A stretch of DNA of 39,955 nt from a virus. The translations under genes were made by a program, and so were the position numbers. The notes beneath the pieces are model-generated. The model did not search any database. It was not told the origin of the DNA and saw only the letters and a program-made list of their open reading frames with translations. The stretch is taken from positions 1 to 39,955 of IMG/VR virus record IMGVR_UViG_3300032291_001784; one strand, written 5' to 3'. This document shows positions 20,744 to 30,293 of the stretch, piece after piece (position 1 is the stretch's first letter; each line of letters begins with the position of its first letter).

Positions 20744-21301
20744 CTAATCAGCGAATGGATTACCCAGTCCCTTGAGCTTTTCAGTAATGCTCTTGGAATC
20801 TGGCTTAGTAGTTGGCGCAGCGGTTGCCCGACGCGCATTGTTTGGATCAACGATGGCGGGTGCCGTCTCGACCTGTTCCTTGGATGATGCAGCATCTCGG
20901 ATGAACTTCTCTAGCGCAGCAGCGCGAGAGGTCTCATCAAGACCACTGGTATCCTTGTTGAACTGGTAAGCGAGAGGGAATTCCCGCGCTAATCGCTCCT
21001 CCTTTGCGGACTGCTCGGCAGCGGCGGCCTTTGACTCCAGTTCTCGAATCTTGGCTTGCGCCTTCTCGAACTCTGTCATCTGAGCCTGCTCCTGCTCCGC
21101 CTTCCAGCGAGAGAGTTCCTCTGCCTTGGACTTGACATCATCAAGTTCCTTCTTAGCAGCGGTGAGCGCCTGATCCTTGCCTGCTAGACGCTTCTTCCAA
21201 GTGGCGACATCACCGTCGTTCTCAGTGGGCACAGTAGCTACCTCTGGGGCAACTACCTCAGCCGACTGTTCCACGACGCTGTTCACGACTTCTTCAGCCA
21301 C
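20744..21301 (-). CDS. Capsid scaffold protein
   Basis: 185 residues from GTG 21301, eight bases after AAGGAG; an in-frame GTG 27 bp upstream has no site. Acidic N terminus, then a long helix rich in Lys, Glu, Ala and Gln (about 30-110: LAGKDQALTAAKKELDDVKS; QAKIRELESKAAAAEQSAKEE), then a basic C terminus (KSITEKLKGLGNPFAD). This composition and place directly before the capsid gene are usual for scaffolds. The protein helps capsid assembly and leaves the mature head. Confidence 0.8.
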   Translation of the reverse strand: MAEEVVNSVVEQSAEVVAPEVATVPTENDGDVATWKKRLAGKDQALTAAKKELDDVKSKAEELSRWKAEQEQAQMTEFEKAQAKIRELESKAAAAEQSAKEERLAREFPLAYQFNKDTSGLDETSRAAALEKFIRDAASSKEQVETAPAIVDPNNARRATAAPTTKPDSKSITEKLKGLGNPFAD

Positions 21302-21352
21302 AGCATTTTCTCCTTCTTTACAACCCACCCCAACACAGTGTCAGGGGTTTAT

Positions 21353-24300
21353 TTATTCATTTCCTCTAATACCAGAGACCGCGTTTTGGATCTCTTCTGC
21401 GGTTGGAATGTTCGTTTGGATAAATTCAGTAATATTCTGGTTAGCTTGTGTAATATCCTGAGCAGATTGAACTCCCTCAAGGATCGTAGAACTTTGCCCA
21501 AGGATTGTTCCCTGACCAATTTGTTCAATGAGTCGAGAAGGAATGTTTGCAAGCTCACCAGCGTTTAGATCTGTTCCCTTAAGGCCTGGCTGAATGACAC
21601 CACGTCGCAACCATGCTGGCATATTGAATCCCATGCCATCTGGGGTTACTGGGAGGAGCGTGGTCAACACGTACATCAGGGCATCATTCGTTACGATATC
21701 GCTGATCAATCCCCTGTCGCTGTTGAGGGAGTTGTTCACCTCTTCAACAACCTTATCCCAGGTGTAGTACCCAAGTGCTGGCGCATACACGTTCTTACCG
21801 ACTGGCGTCTTGAACATGATCTTAAGCAATCCTGGGATTGCCTTCTGTGTCATATAGGAATACGGATACAGGGCAAGGAACGGGTGGTTGATGCTTCGCT
21901 CAAACCATGTTCTGTGGCTTGCAAAATACTGGGCCTTGTCTGCTGCTCTACTTCCGCGAAGCAACGCCGTCTCGTATGCTGCAATGGTTGAAGCAGCGAT
22001 ATCAAGGGCAGCATCTCTACCTACGCCAACCTCCATGAGCGCCTTCTCTGCAAGGGTTCGCGCCATCCTTCCCTCTCTCTTTACCACCTCTGCAAACCGA
22101 ATAGGATCTGCCTGAAGTAGGAAATCGGCAATAAGTCTCTCAACAACCTGGTCCGCGCTAGTGACACCGTAATGCCCAGCAAGTTCTTCAAGTTTTCCTG
22201 GTCCCATTCGGTTAATATTATCAAGGACTTCACGAGTGGCAAACTGATCAGACGTTACGTCACGGGCAACTTCTTTTGCCGCCTTAACGCTATCAATAGA
22301 GAATGCATTTTTCACGCCTCCCCTGGTAATAATGCCATCTGTTGCAGCCTTAACTCCGCCAGTCTTGAGGGCAAGGATTCTACTAGCAACTCGTTCCTTA
22401 AACGTAGGTGATGCTTCAATGGCAGCCACCATGTTTTTTGCCGCACGTGCGCGCCTATTCATCATGCCGTCATTGATTTCTCGGTTGACATTCCGTGGGT
22501 CAAGGTGAGCTTTACGAAGATATCCACCACGAACATCAGCAAGGCCCTCAATGGCAACTTCTTTACGGATATTGTGGACAACATTCATAATGTTGGTTTC
22601 CGCACGTTCAAGAGCAAGGTTGAAAAATGGGTTAAGCCGACCAAACCGTACATCTGGGTAAAGTCGATCAGTAACGACCGTAATCTCTGGGAAGATTGCC
22701 TTGATCCTACCAGTAAATCCAGAGGTAAGACCAGCCGCAGAATAGTCACCAGCGGCGGCATCTACAATCATCTTGATAGGGTTAGTTCCGCTTTTTGCCA
22801 GTCTACCATAAGCATCCTTCATCTCGTCTCGGAAAATCTCTTCAACTGCGGCCTTGTCAAGGAACAGTGCCCTTGGCTGAACTCCCTTCTCTGCGGCCAA
22901 CGAGGTAACGCGAGACATAATTCTGCGAGAGGTGTTAACCGAGACCCCAGTCTTTGAAACCATGTCCGTGACGAACCGTTCAATGATGTTGTTCTTGGTA
23001 ATCTCTGATCCGTATTCCCTGGTAAATGAATTCCAAACCCTATCTAGTCCTGTCGGTCGTAGGGTCTCATTGGCAATTGCCTTGTCAAAGTCACCAGTAC
23101 CCTTAAGGTTTGTATCTACGTTGTCGATCATGTCCGAGAACGGAGTCAGGACTTCTGCCATCTTATCTCGACCGTGGTGGTCAGTTACGAGTGACCTAAT
23201 AGTAGCCAATCCATCTTTTGGAGGAAGCCCTAGTCGATACCCCATGGCGAGCAGGCGCTTTTCAACATTTGCAATCTGGGCAAAACTCTGGTCCTTTGCT
23301 GCCGCAGTTGCGATAGCTGATCGCTCTTTCTCGCTCAGCTCTCGGACCGTCCGATCCTTAATCTTTTCAAGGTATTCAAAGACGCTATCTCTCGTGTGAG
23401 TCCCGCCAGATCCAGCAAAGACGCCAAACTCATCATAGTTTGCAACAAGTCCATCGGAAATGTTGTTTAGTTCTTTCTTTGCGGCATCCGCGGCACTCCC
23501 ACCTGCGCGAGCAATTACCTTGAGTTCATCAATGCGGGCAAGGATTCTCTTGGCATCACTCTGGGTAATGCTACGGCTTGAGGTAATGGTAATTCGGGAA
23601 AGATCAATATCCTTATCTCCAACTCGAAGGACCTTACCCTTGAGCAGATTTCGAAGGCTACCGAGTTCTCGCATCGCCTGCCCAAGGTTGGCGCTTCTGG
23701 CAAACGCAAGTACGTCTGTAAGTGCGGCAACATCACCCTTGTGCTTGGCAAAAAGGGAGCGAGCAAGGTTTGCTGCGTCCGATTCCTTCATACCAAACCC
23801 AGCAGCAAGATCTTGCGTCAACTCTTGGATTCCAACCGCTGGATTGCTTGCGGCTGGGACACGATCAAGCTTTGCCTCATAGATAACTCGGATGCCATCT
23901 TCGGTGGCAAGTCGGGAATCAAGTCCAACCTTATACTGGGCAACCCTGGTAATAAGGTCCTTCTGCCTACGAACCTGGGCGTTGGTAACGAATGACTGTA
24001 CTTGGTTTCTCTGTTCAATCAGCATTAGGCGAAGTTCATCGCCACGAACCTCTCGACTTAGCCCATCTGATACCTTTTCAAAAAGATCATCTACAACATT
24101 TTGGGGCACATCGAGATCAATAAAGATTTTACCGAGGGTATCTCCATCCCTACCAGCGGTAGTAGCAAGAATCTGCTCCTTTGTCTTTCCTTCAGATAGA
24201 AGTCTGACAGCATCACTAATAACGTTGTCAGAGAAATCACGAGCAACAGATCCAACCATGGCGGTTTTCGCACGGACGGCACCAGACTTTACTGCATTCA

Positions 24301-25333
24301 TAAAGGTTGCAGCGTGGTTAGTAAGGCCCCTGTTTGCCAACTCTCGACCGCCGATGGCGGTAACGTCGTTGAGGAATCCATCGATCACCTTGGGTCGATA
24401 CGCCTGAAGTGCACCAGTGGCAACTTCCTTTACGAGATTTGAGCTTAGTCGACGTGCAGATCCATTGACCTGACCAAGGGTAGCCTTGTAGATTCCGCCA
24501 GCCCAGTCCCACTTTTTTAGGAACGCCGCCTGCGCAAGGTATCCCTCGGCAATATCCTTGCTTCCCTCTTTGGCAGCCTGCTTCGCCAGCCCAAGAAGCT
24601 TTGATTCGCCCATTGCGTTCAGGAGCATGGCTTCCTTACCGATGGAGGCAAACTTACCAACCCCAGGTAGGATAAAGTTTGTTGGATCGAGAAGCATTTC
24701 GTAGATGAAGTTCATGGCGCCGTCCTCCGAGAACGCCTTGCCATCCTTCACAAGTTGTCGAGCAGCATCCTCAATGGAGCCACCAGCCTTTACGGAATTG
24801 ATAGCAGCCTGTGGTGCATCCCCATATAGTGTTGATGCAAAACCCCTAGTACCACTGACACCCTCTTTAATTCTTGAACTAGCAACCTGTTCCCCAACAA
24901 ATCGCACAGGAGCGCCAAGTGCAGTGAGGCCAAACTCAAGGGCACCGCCAACGATGTCTAGCGGGACCCCAGCAACCTCTGCAAGGTTTTTCTTTCCACC
25001 GACGTCTACTCGGACGCCCTCTAGGGCGCGAACCCCAGTTCCAATAGTCGCATCCGCAATAGTTCCGATTCCGCCAATGATCGGCTTGGTGACGCCACCA
25101 AGAATTGGAATATTTTCAATGACGGAAACAAGACCCTTCCCCAGGCCAACGATGGCGTTGTTTGTATTGCCGATGGAACTCTTGATTGTTCCTGATGGGT
25201 CGGCAATGCTTACCGCAATCTTACCCGCTGAAGTAACGGTCTTTTGGATGTTTGGCTTAAAGAACGGACTATTCTGGGCGCGTAAAGATCCGCCTCCAGT
25301 TGCGCCGTTCTTCGGCCCGAGAACCCCGCCCAT
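21353..25333 (-). CDS. Giant internal virion/ejection-type protein (1326 residues)
   Basis: 1326 residues, largely helical. The N-terminal part is glycine/isoleucine-rich (IENIPILGGVTKPIIGGIG) and suited to membrane contact; the middle has many charged helices; the C-terminal 180 residues contain ASHRTWFERSINHPFLALYP and aromatic segments. No lysozyme, protease or kinase motif was seen. It lies between portal and scaffold, starts by TAATG coupling to the 903-residue protein, and both are unknown. Large helical proteins in this position fit internal proteins that leave the head with the DNA (compare T7 gp15/gp16 or P22 gp16/gp20). A tape measure is less likely because of the location. Confidence 0.55.
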   Translation of the reverse strand: MGGVLGPKNGATGGGSLRAQNSPFFKPNIQKTVTSAGKIAVSIADPSGTIKSSIGNTNNAIVGLGKGLVSVIENIPILGGVTKPIIGGIGTIADATIGTGVRALEGVRVDVGGKKNLAEVAGVPLDIVGGALEFGLTALGAPVRFVGEQVASSRIKEGVSGTRGFASTLYGDAPQAAINSVKAGGSIEDAARQLVKDGKAFSEDGAMNFIYEMLLDPTNFILPGVGKFASIGKEAMLLNAMGESKLLGLAKQAAKEGSKDIAEGYLAQAAFLKKWDWAGGIYKATLGQVNGSARRLSSNLVKEVATGALQAYRPKVIDGFLNDVTAIGGRELANRGLTNHAATFMNAVKSGAVRAKTAMVGSVARDFSDNVISDAVRLLSEGKTKEQILATTAGRDGDTLGKIFIDLDVPQNVVDDLFEKVSDGLSREVRGDELRLMLIEQRNQVQSFVTNAQVRRQKDLITRVAQYKVGLDSRLATEDGIRVIYEAKLDRVPAASNPAVGIQELTQDLAAGFGMKESDAANLARSLFAKHKGDVAALTDVLAFARSANLGQAMRELGSLRNLLKGKVLRVGDKDIDLSRITITSSRSITQSDAKRILARIDELKVIARAGGSAADAAKKELNNISDGLVANYDEFGVFAGSGGTHTRDSVFEYLEKIKDRTVRELSEKERSAIATAAAKDQSFAQIANVEKRLLAMGYRLGLPPKDGLATIRSLVTDHHGRDKMAEVLTPFSDMIDNVDTNLKGTGDFDKAIANETLRPTGLDRVWNSFTREYGSEITKNNIIERFVTDMVSKTGVSVNTSRRIMSRVTSLAAEKGVQPRALFLDKAAVEEIFRDEMKDAYGRLAKSGTNPIKMIVDAAAGDYSAAGLTSGFTGRIKAIFPEITVVTDRLYPDVRFGRLNPFFNLALERAETNIMNVVHNIRKEVAIEGLADVRGGYLRKAHLDPRNVNREINDGMMNRRARAAKNMVAAIEASPTFKERVASRILALKTGGVKAATDGIITRGGVKNAFSIDSVKAAKEVARDVTSDQFATREVLDNINRMGPGKLEELAGHYGVTSADQVVERLIADFLLQADPIRFAEVVKREGRMARTLAEKALMEVGVGRDAALDIAASTIAAYETALLRGSRAADKAQYFASHRTWFERSINHPFLALYPYSYMTQKAIPGLLKIMFKTPVGKNVYAPALGYYTWDKVVEEVNNSLNSDRGLISDIVTNDALMYVLTTLLPVTPDGMGFNMPAWLRRGVIQPGLKGTDLNAGELANIPSRLIEQIGQGTILGQSSTILEGVQSAQDITQANQNITEFIQTNIPTAEEIQNAVSGIRGNE

Positions 25334-28044
25334 TACTTACCACCCAGTCTTTCAGGTGGTTGAACTGGGACAACTGGCGGCGTTGCCTGGAACGTAGGGG
25401 ATCCGTACTTCTGTGTCATCGGGTTAACTGGTTGAACAGTAGGACTATATTTTTGATCCATCGGATTTACTACTACTGGATTGAGCTTAGCAACAGATTC
25501 ATACTTTTTTGTCATCGGGTCAATGTTTCTAAAGAAAAGGCTTCCTGGATCTGTTTTTTTCTTTGCCGCGCTAGTATCTGGAAACATTCCAATCATTTTA
25601 TTTTGATAATAATATTGAGTCCTTTGAGCATCCATTGATGGATCATTGTTAAGGATTTGCCTATTAATGTCATTAATCAAATCAGTAGGGCTCTGGCGAT
25701 AGTTCAGGGCGCCCTGTACGAATCCACCAATACCACCAGCGATTGCCCCTGGGATTGCCCCGACACCAGCGACTGGCGCTCCAGCAATAGCTCCAAGGCC
25801 AACGCCAACAAGGGCATTACCAAATGGGTTTGTTCCTTCCTGTGTGGACTCCTGAGTACCAGCCTTCCATCTCCAGCCACCGTTGAAGACTTCTAGTTTA
25901 GACTGGTTGGCGGCAATGAATAGCCATGCTTTTTCTAGTTCTGTATTTCCACTAAGTCGTGCAATCTCTGCTCGTCCTGCTGGTGTAGTTGCAGATGGAC
26001 TCGCGCTAATCTGACCAATTCGAATTTTGTCTGCCTCAGCAGCAATGTTGCTTGCAATGTTTGCTCCAGCGGAGGCATCTCCACCAAGGGCTGGTAGAAC
26101 ATTGGCAACTAAGCCAGATGCAGTCAATAGATCATCTGGGGAAATAGTTGATTCAGTTTGGACAATGCCAGATCGAATAAGACCAAGTTCATTTCTACTA
26201 TTTGCGCCAAACGTCACTGGCGTCTGTGTGGCAAGTCCAGCCGTGCTGTAAAGAGGTACTGACTTATCGCTAGTAGTAAGTGCCACACCATCTGGGACGA
26301 CAAATCCAGTCTTTACATCTCCATTTAGTCCAGCTTCTGGGGTCTCAATAAGTTGACCAGTCAGGTTTACAACAATGGGAGCAGATCCGTCCTGTCGATC
26401 ATATACCCAACCAAGCTGTTTTCCGTCCTTGTCAGACACCTTTGTTCCCTGAACTGACGTTACGTAAGAGATGACCTCACCATTAACCTTTGCAAACTCA
26501 ACAAACTGGTAACTACCAGTCGCTGTTCGACCAGCAGGCCTGCCAGAAACAAACTCAAATTCCTGGTTCTTTTCATTCCACTGCTGGTACCCATTTCCAG
26601 ACCTCATTGCGATAAGGTTGTCGGTATTTTGCTGAACCGTTGTAAAGTCAAGCGGAATGTTTGCATTGACGGTGCCGCTTAGCGTTGGCAATGATCCATC
26701 TGATCGACCAGTCATGGCATTAAACTCATTCTGCGCTAGTGGAAGGAAATCTCCAAGTTTGGTTGCATCAAGCGATCCGTACTTTGAATCCCCACCAGAA
26801 AGATACTTTGTCCACTCTTCATTTAGTGACTGAATACTAGCAACATTACCATTTGCCCCTGCAATATCTTTCAGCCACTGGGTGCTCTGGAAGTCAAATT
26901 TAGCAACTTCGCTTAGAGCGCCAGCAGCAACGTTTCCGTTGTACCATGCCTGAGTGTTGTTGGCTCCGCCATTTGATGCAAGCAAATATGCGTCAGCATA
27001 TCCGCTGGTAAGCCTATCGTTAAAATAAATATTAAGGCTAGAACTATCGGTAATCCCAAGAGCGGAAAGCGTTGGGAAGGAATTTGGATTTTCGTCCAAT
27101 GCCTGGCCAAGCAAGAGAATAAGTGCTGGATTATCCGTAATTGCCCCAAGGCTATCTTTTCCGCCGTCAAGAATTTGCGAAACGGACCTAGGTTTTGTGG
27201 ATGGATTGAGGGATAGCGCAACATCAACAATAGCGTCAATCTCGCTAAGGGTAGTGGCAATCCTTTGACCCACGACCGAACCAGAGCCAACTCCTCCACC
27301 GCTGTCCGCCGTTACCTGTGCGGCAACCGCAGTGGTGTAGAGCACGCTGTCCTTCTTGATTCCAGCAGCGAGAAGTGCGTTCTGGAATCCCTTTGCCCAG
27401 TTAGCATACTGATTTGCATTAATCGTTCCAGCGCGTAGTCGGTTGTCCCACTTGGTCTTCTCTGCATTCCACTCGTAAGTGTAGGCATTGACAATGGTCT
27501 CGTAACGCTTTGGATCTTCTGGGTCCATCTGCGAAATGATATCGGCAGCGAGTGCTCGATATTCACTGGCAGTAATCTCGCCTCGGCTAAGAGCCTCACC
27601 CTGATACCCGATGTACGACTTATTGATGTCGCTCATTGAGCTTCTATACGTTTCAAGATCCTGTGGATCGCTTGATTGATTCGCCCTAGTTTCTAGGAAG
27701 TTTACGATGTCGTCGTAGTTTGCTCCGCCACTGTTGTTGAAGTCGGAAATTAACGTGTTGTATTGCTTCTTGATATCGTAATTGTTAAGGTCAGACTTCT
27801 TCTGAACGATGGCTTGGTACTCTAGGGTTCCAGGGGCGTATCCAGCATTTGATGCCCACTGATCGTAAAACGCCTGAATGTCGTCTGCCGTTGGGACAGA
27901 ACCATTGTAGGCAGTTCCAGTTTGATAGGCATTGAGCAGCGCCTGCTCCTCTGCGGAGTTTCGCTCACGCAGAAGGCTGGCGATCAACGCGGTAAGGTTC
28001 TGTCCGCCCGAGTTCGGGTTTGTGAATCGTCCTCGTCGTGCCAT
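25333..28044 (-). CDS. Large internal virion-type protein with glycine zipper (903 residues)
   Basis: 903 residues. N-terminal 260 residues are helical repeats (YDIKKQYNTLISDFN; SRGEITASEYRALAADII). The middle 350-720 is mixed. Residues 741-780 are a glycine/alanine-rich hydrophobic segment (GLGAIAGAPVAGVGAIPGAI) of glycine-zipper type that could enter a membrane. Three copies of a (I/V)(N/D)PM(T/D)(K/Q)KY motif lie near the C terminus (841, 859, 873). TAATG couplings join it to portal and the 1326-residue protein. Probably an ejection or internal head protein; not a recognised family. Confidence 0.55.
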   Translation of the reverse strand: MARRGRFTNPNSGGQNLTALIASLLRERNSAEEQALLNAYQTGTAYNGSVPTADDIQAFYDQWASNAGYAPGTLEYQAIVQKKSDLNNYDIKKQYNTLISDFNNSGGANYDDIVNFLETRANQSSDPQDLETYRSSMSDINKSYIGYQGEALSRGEITASEYRALAADIISQMDPEDPKRYETIVNAYTYEWNAEKTKWDNRLRAGTINANQYANWAKGFQNALLAAGIKKDSVLYTTAVAAQVTADSGGGVGSGSVVGQRIATTLSEIDAIVDVALSLNPSTKPRSVSQILDGGKDSLGAITDNPALILLLGQALDENPNSFPTLSALGITDSSSLNIYFNDRLTSGYADAYLLASNGGANNTQAWYNGNVAAGALSEVAKFDFQSTQWLKDIAGANGNVASIQSLNEEWTKYLSGGDSKYGSLDATKLGDFLPLAQNEFNAMTGRSDGSLPTLSGTVNANIPLDFTTVQQNTDNLIAMRSGNGYQQWNEKNQEFEFVSGRPAGRTATGSYQFVEFAKVNGEVISYVTSVQGTKVSDKDGKQLGWVYDRQDGSAPIVVNLTGQLIETPEAGLNGDVKTGFVVPDGVALTTSDKSVPLYSTAGLATQTPVTFGANSRNELGLIRSGIVQTESTISPDDLLTASGLVANVLPALGGDASAGANIASNIAAEADKIRIGQISASPSATTPAGRAEIARLSGNTELEKAWLFIAANQSKLEVFNGGWRWKAGTQESTQEGTNPFGNALVGVGLGAIAGAPVAGVGAIPGAIAGGIGGFVQGALNYRQSPTDLINDINRQILNNDPSMDAQRTQYYYQNKMIGMFPDTSAAKKKTDPGSLFFRNIDPMTKKYESVAKLNPVVVNPMDQKYSPTVQPVNPMTQKYGSPTFQATPPVVPVQPPERLGGK

Positions 28045-30293
28045 TATGCAGGTACCTCATTGGTGCCAGTCGGCGCTGGGAGAAGGTTCTCTTCCCCTGG
28101 CGCTGCGGCGTTTTCTGGCAGAGCTTCAGGCGGCAACTGCGCCTGGTTCTCTGGCTGGTTTAGGGACTGGCTTCCAGGAACACCCTGCTGCATCGTGCGT
28201 TGGGCATTTTCAGCCTGCTGCTGGGTGAGCATTGCCTGCTCCTGGACCTGGGCCTGCCCCTGCATCTGCATCTGCTGCATCTGCTGCATGACCTGTGCCA
28301 TCGTTGCGACGGATGCAGGGTTCAGCGTGGCGTCAGTCTGCTCATCACGGATGAGGTCCTTCTCGCCAATCGGATCTTCCACACCCACACGATCCATGGC
28401 ACGCTCGGCGCTCCACAGTCGGTTCTGGACAAGGTTGATCGCAGTGCTGGCAAGTTCCAGCGTGTCTCGTGGTGTCAGTTCTGGGGCAACGACATCAATG
28501 CGGTATTCTCCGCCAATGATCTCTGCGACGGCTGGGTTCTTAATCTCCCAGATACGTGCGCACATCTCCCAGACCTGTCTCATCCACTGGTAGAACACCT
28601 TGCGCTTAGGGGCAAGGCGTGCTTCGTAGTTGGCGATGAGCGCAGCGATGGCTCGGGATGAACCAAGTACCTGCGCGGGCGCGAGACCAAGGAGCAGGTC
28701 ATTCAAGCCCGTTGCCACAGCAAGTTCTCGGTCGATACGACCGATGTACTGCTCAATCTGGAACGAAGGAATGAACGGCTGGATGGCACGGAGTTCGTTG
28801 CCAGGTCCAGGGGTTGCAACGCGACCTGGCTTTGGCAGCGCGTTTGGCGGTACCTCATCAGGAGCCTCTGGTCCAACGAGCTGCCACATCTGCCCACCGA
28901 CGATGGACTGAATCATCTGCGCCATGGCGGTGACTCGTTCGTCCTTCTCTCGGAGCAACTGCTCGGCATCGTAGAGTGCTGGCTTACCGTATGGGCTACC
29001 AGGGATCTTGCCGTTTGGTAGGTGAACATACGGGATCTGTCCCTGATACTCAGGGTGCGCTTCGTTCTTTACCAGTGAGTTACCGACAAAGATTGCGTTG
29101 TAGACAAGCGGAGCCTTACCAGGCTTGGTTGGCACCTTGTACCAGTAGTCATAGACCTCAACCTGCATCTGCTCGTAGGCAGTCTCACGTCGAAGTGGGT
29201 TGCGCTCAAAGGTGTTGGACCACACGTTGCCGATTGGGTCATCGTGTGTGCCACGGGTTGTATATGGGAAATACCTGTCACCCTGCTTAACAGGGATGAC
29301 GTCCACGCCGTAGTCCTCCTGGACCGACTGTGGGGACATGCCGTAGCAGTAGAGCGCCCAGTCTAGGCGGTTGAAGTCGCTGTCGCCAAACCCAAGGTAA
29401 AGGTTCTCTGGTCGCTCAATGACGGTAACCCGTGGCAACTCAGCAACTGGATCCCAGAAGATCTTGGCTGCGGTGTGGCCGTAGAGTTCCTTGAGGAGGG
29501 CAGCGTGCTCATGCAGAAGGTCCATCTCGTTGGCATCCCACCAACGGAAGTAGAGACGCTCGCGCATCTGGGCGGCTTCTCTATCTACTGACTCTGAGCC
29601 AGTCGGAACGTAGTTGATGACTGGTCGCACAGCCTGGATAGAGGCTGGGATTTGCACGTAGGCGTGGTGGATGTTTACTGAGACGTGTGCTCGACCAGCA
29701 AGACGTGCGCTTGGATCATCTGCCCAGTGATCGGCACCACCAAGGGTAATTGTCTCTGGATGGTAGAGGTTGTCCATGCGGCGGAAGAGTGAGCGAAGTC
29801 GGTTCTGCTCTGGCTCAACCAACTGCTTGCGACCAAGGATCTCCTGAAGCAGAAGGTGCGACTCGTCCTGGTTCGGATCAATGCCCTGTCCGCTGAGTGA
29901 GGTCTCGGACATCTTGACGGAAGCCTGCTCGCCAAGGGTAAGCTTCTCAAAGTTTGGCTTGATGCGCGAAGAGGCGCGGTTTCGTGCCGTGATGGATGGA
30001 TCGTTGATGCCAATGCCAGCACCGCCAGAGACTGGTCGGTTAGCCTGACCCTTGACTGAACCCTGCTTGTTGACGGTGATGTTGTTGAAGACTGGTGCGG
30101 TGGCAATCGGCTTGCCAGCAGCGGCAGACTCGACGATACGCTGACCCTTAGCAAGTTTGCGTGCCTTGTCGGTGGCAGTGCCAATAGAGGCGATCTGCTC
30201 AGGCGTGGCGATATCAGGGTCAGTCGTGTACTGCGCTGGAATCGCTCGCGTTCCCTCGAACGCTCCAGGAATCTTTCGTACCTTGTCAGCCAT
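28044..30293 (-). CDS. Portal protein
   Basis: 749 residues, about P22 portal size (725). It has the stem-and-clip outline: long N-terminal extension, then RLRSLFRRMDNLYHPETITL, WDANEMDLLHEHAALLKELYGHTA and AAKIFWDPV, VNYV-type segments, and later QIEQYIGRIDRELAVATGLND with GSSRAIAALIANYEARL, typical of portals. The C-terminal tail is Gln/Met/Ala-rich (QVMQQMQQMQMQGQAQVQEQ) and proline-rich. It forms the dodecameric vertex that TerL docks to. Immediately downstream of TerL with a TGATG overlap. Confidence 0.9.
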   Translation of the reverse strand: MADKVRKIPGAFEGTRAIPAQYTTDPDIATPEQIASIGTATDKARKLAKGQRIVESAAAGKPIATAPVFNNITVNKQGSVKGQANRPVSGGAGIGINDPSITARNRASSRIKPNFEKLTLGEQASVKMSETSLSGQGIDPNQDESHLLLQEILGRKQLVEPEQNRLRSLFRRMDNLYHPETITLGGADHWADDPSARLAGRAHVSVNIHHAYVQIPASIQAVRPVINYVPTGSESVDREAAQMRERLYFRWWDANEMDLLHEHAALLKELYGHTAAKIFWDPVAELPRVTVIERPENLYLGFGDSDFNRLDWALYCYGMSPQSVQEDYGVDVIPVKQGDRYFPYTTRGTHDDPIGNVWSNTFERNPLRRETAYEQMQVEVYDYWYKVPTKPGKAPLVYNAIFVGNSLVKNEAHPEYQGQIPYVHLPNGKIPGSPYGKPALYDAEQLLREKDERVTAMAQMIQSIVGGQMWQLVGPEAPDEVPPNALPKPGRVATPGPGNELRAIQPFIPSFQIEQYIGRIDRELAVATGLNDLLLGLAPAQVLGSSRAIAALIANYEARLAPKRKVFYQWMRQVWEMCARIWEIKNPAVAEIIGGEYRIDVVAPELTPRDTLELASTAINLVQNRLWSAERAMDRVGVEDPIGEKDLIRDEQTDATLNPASVATMAQVMQQMQQMQMQGQAQVQEQAMLTQQQAENAQRTMQQGVPGSQSLNQPENQAQLPPEALPENAAAPGEENLLPAPTGTNEVPA

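Noticed and set aside
24705-25397. 230-codon + strand frame
   Set aside because: Shadow of the 1326-residue leftward gene; crosses its start and has no ribosome site.
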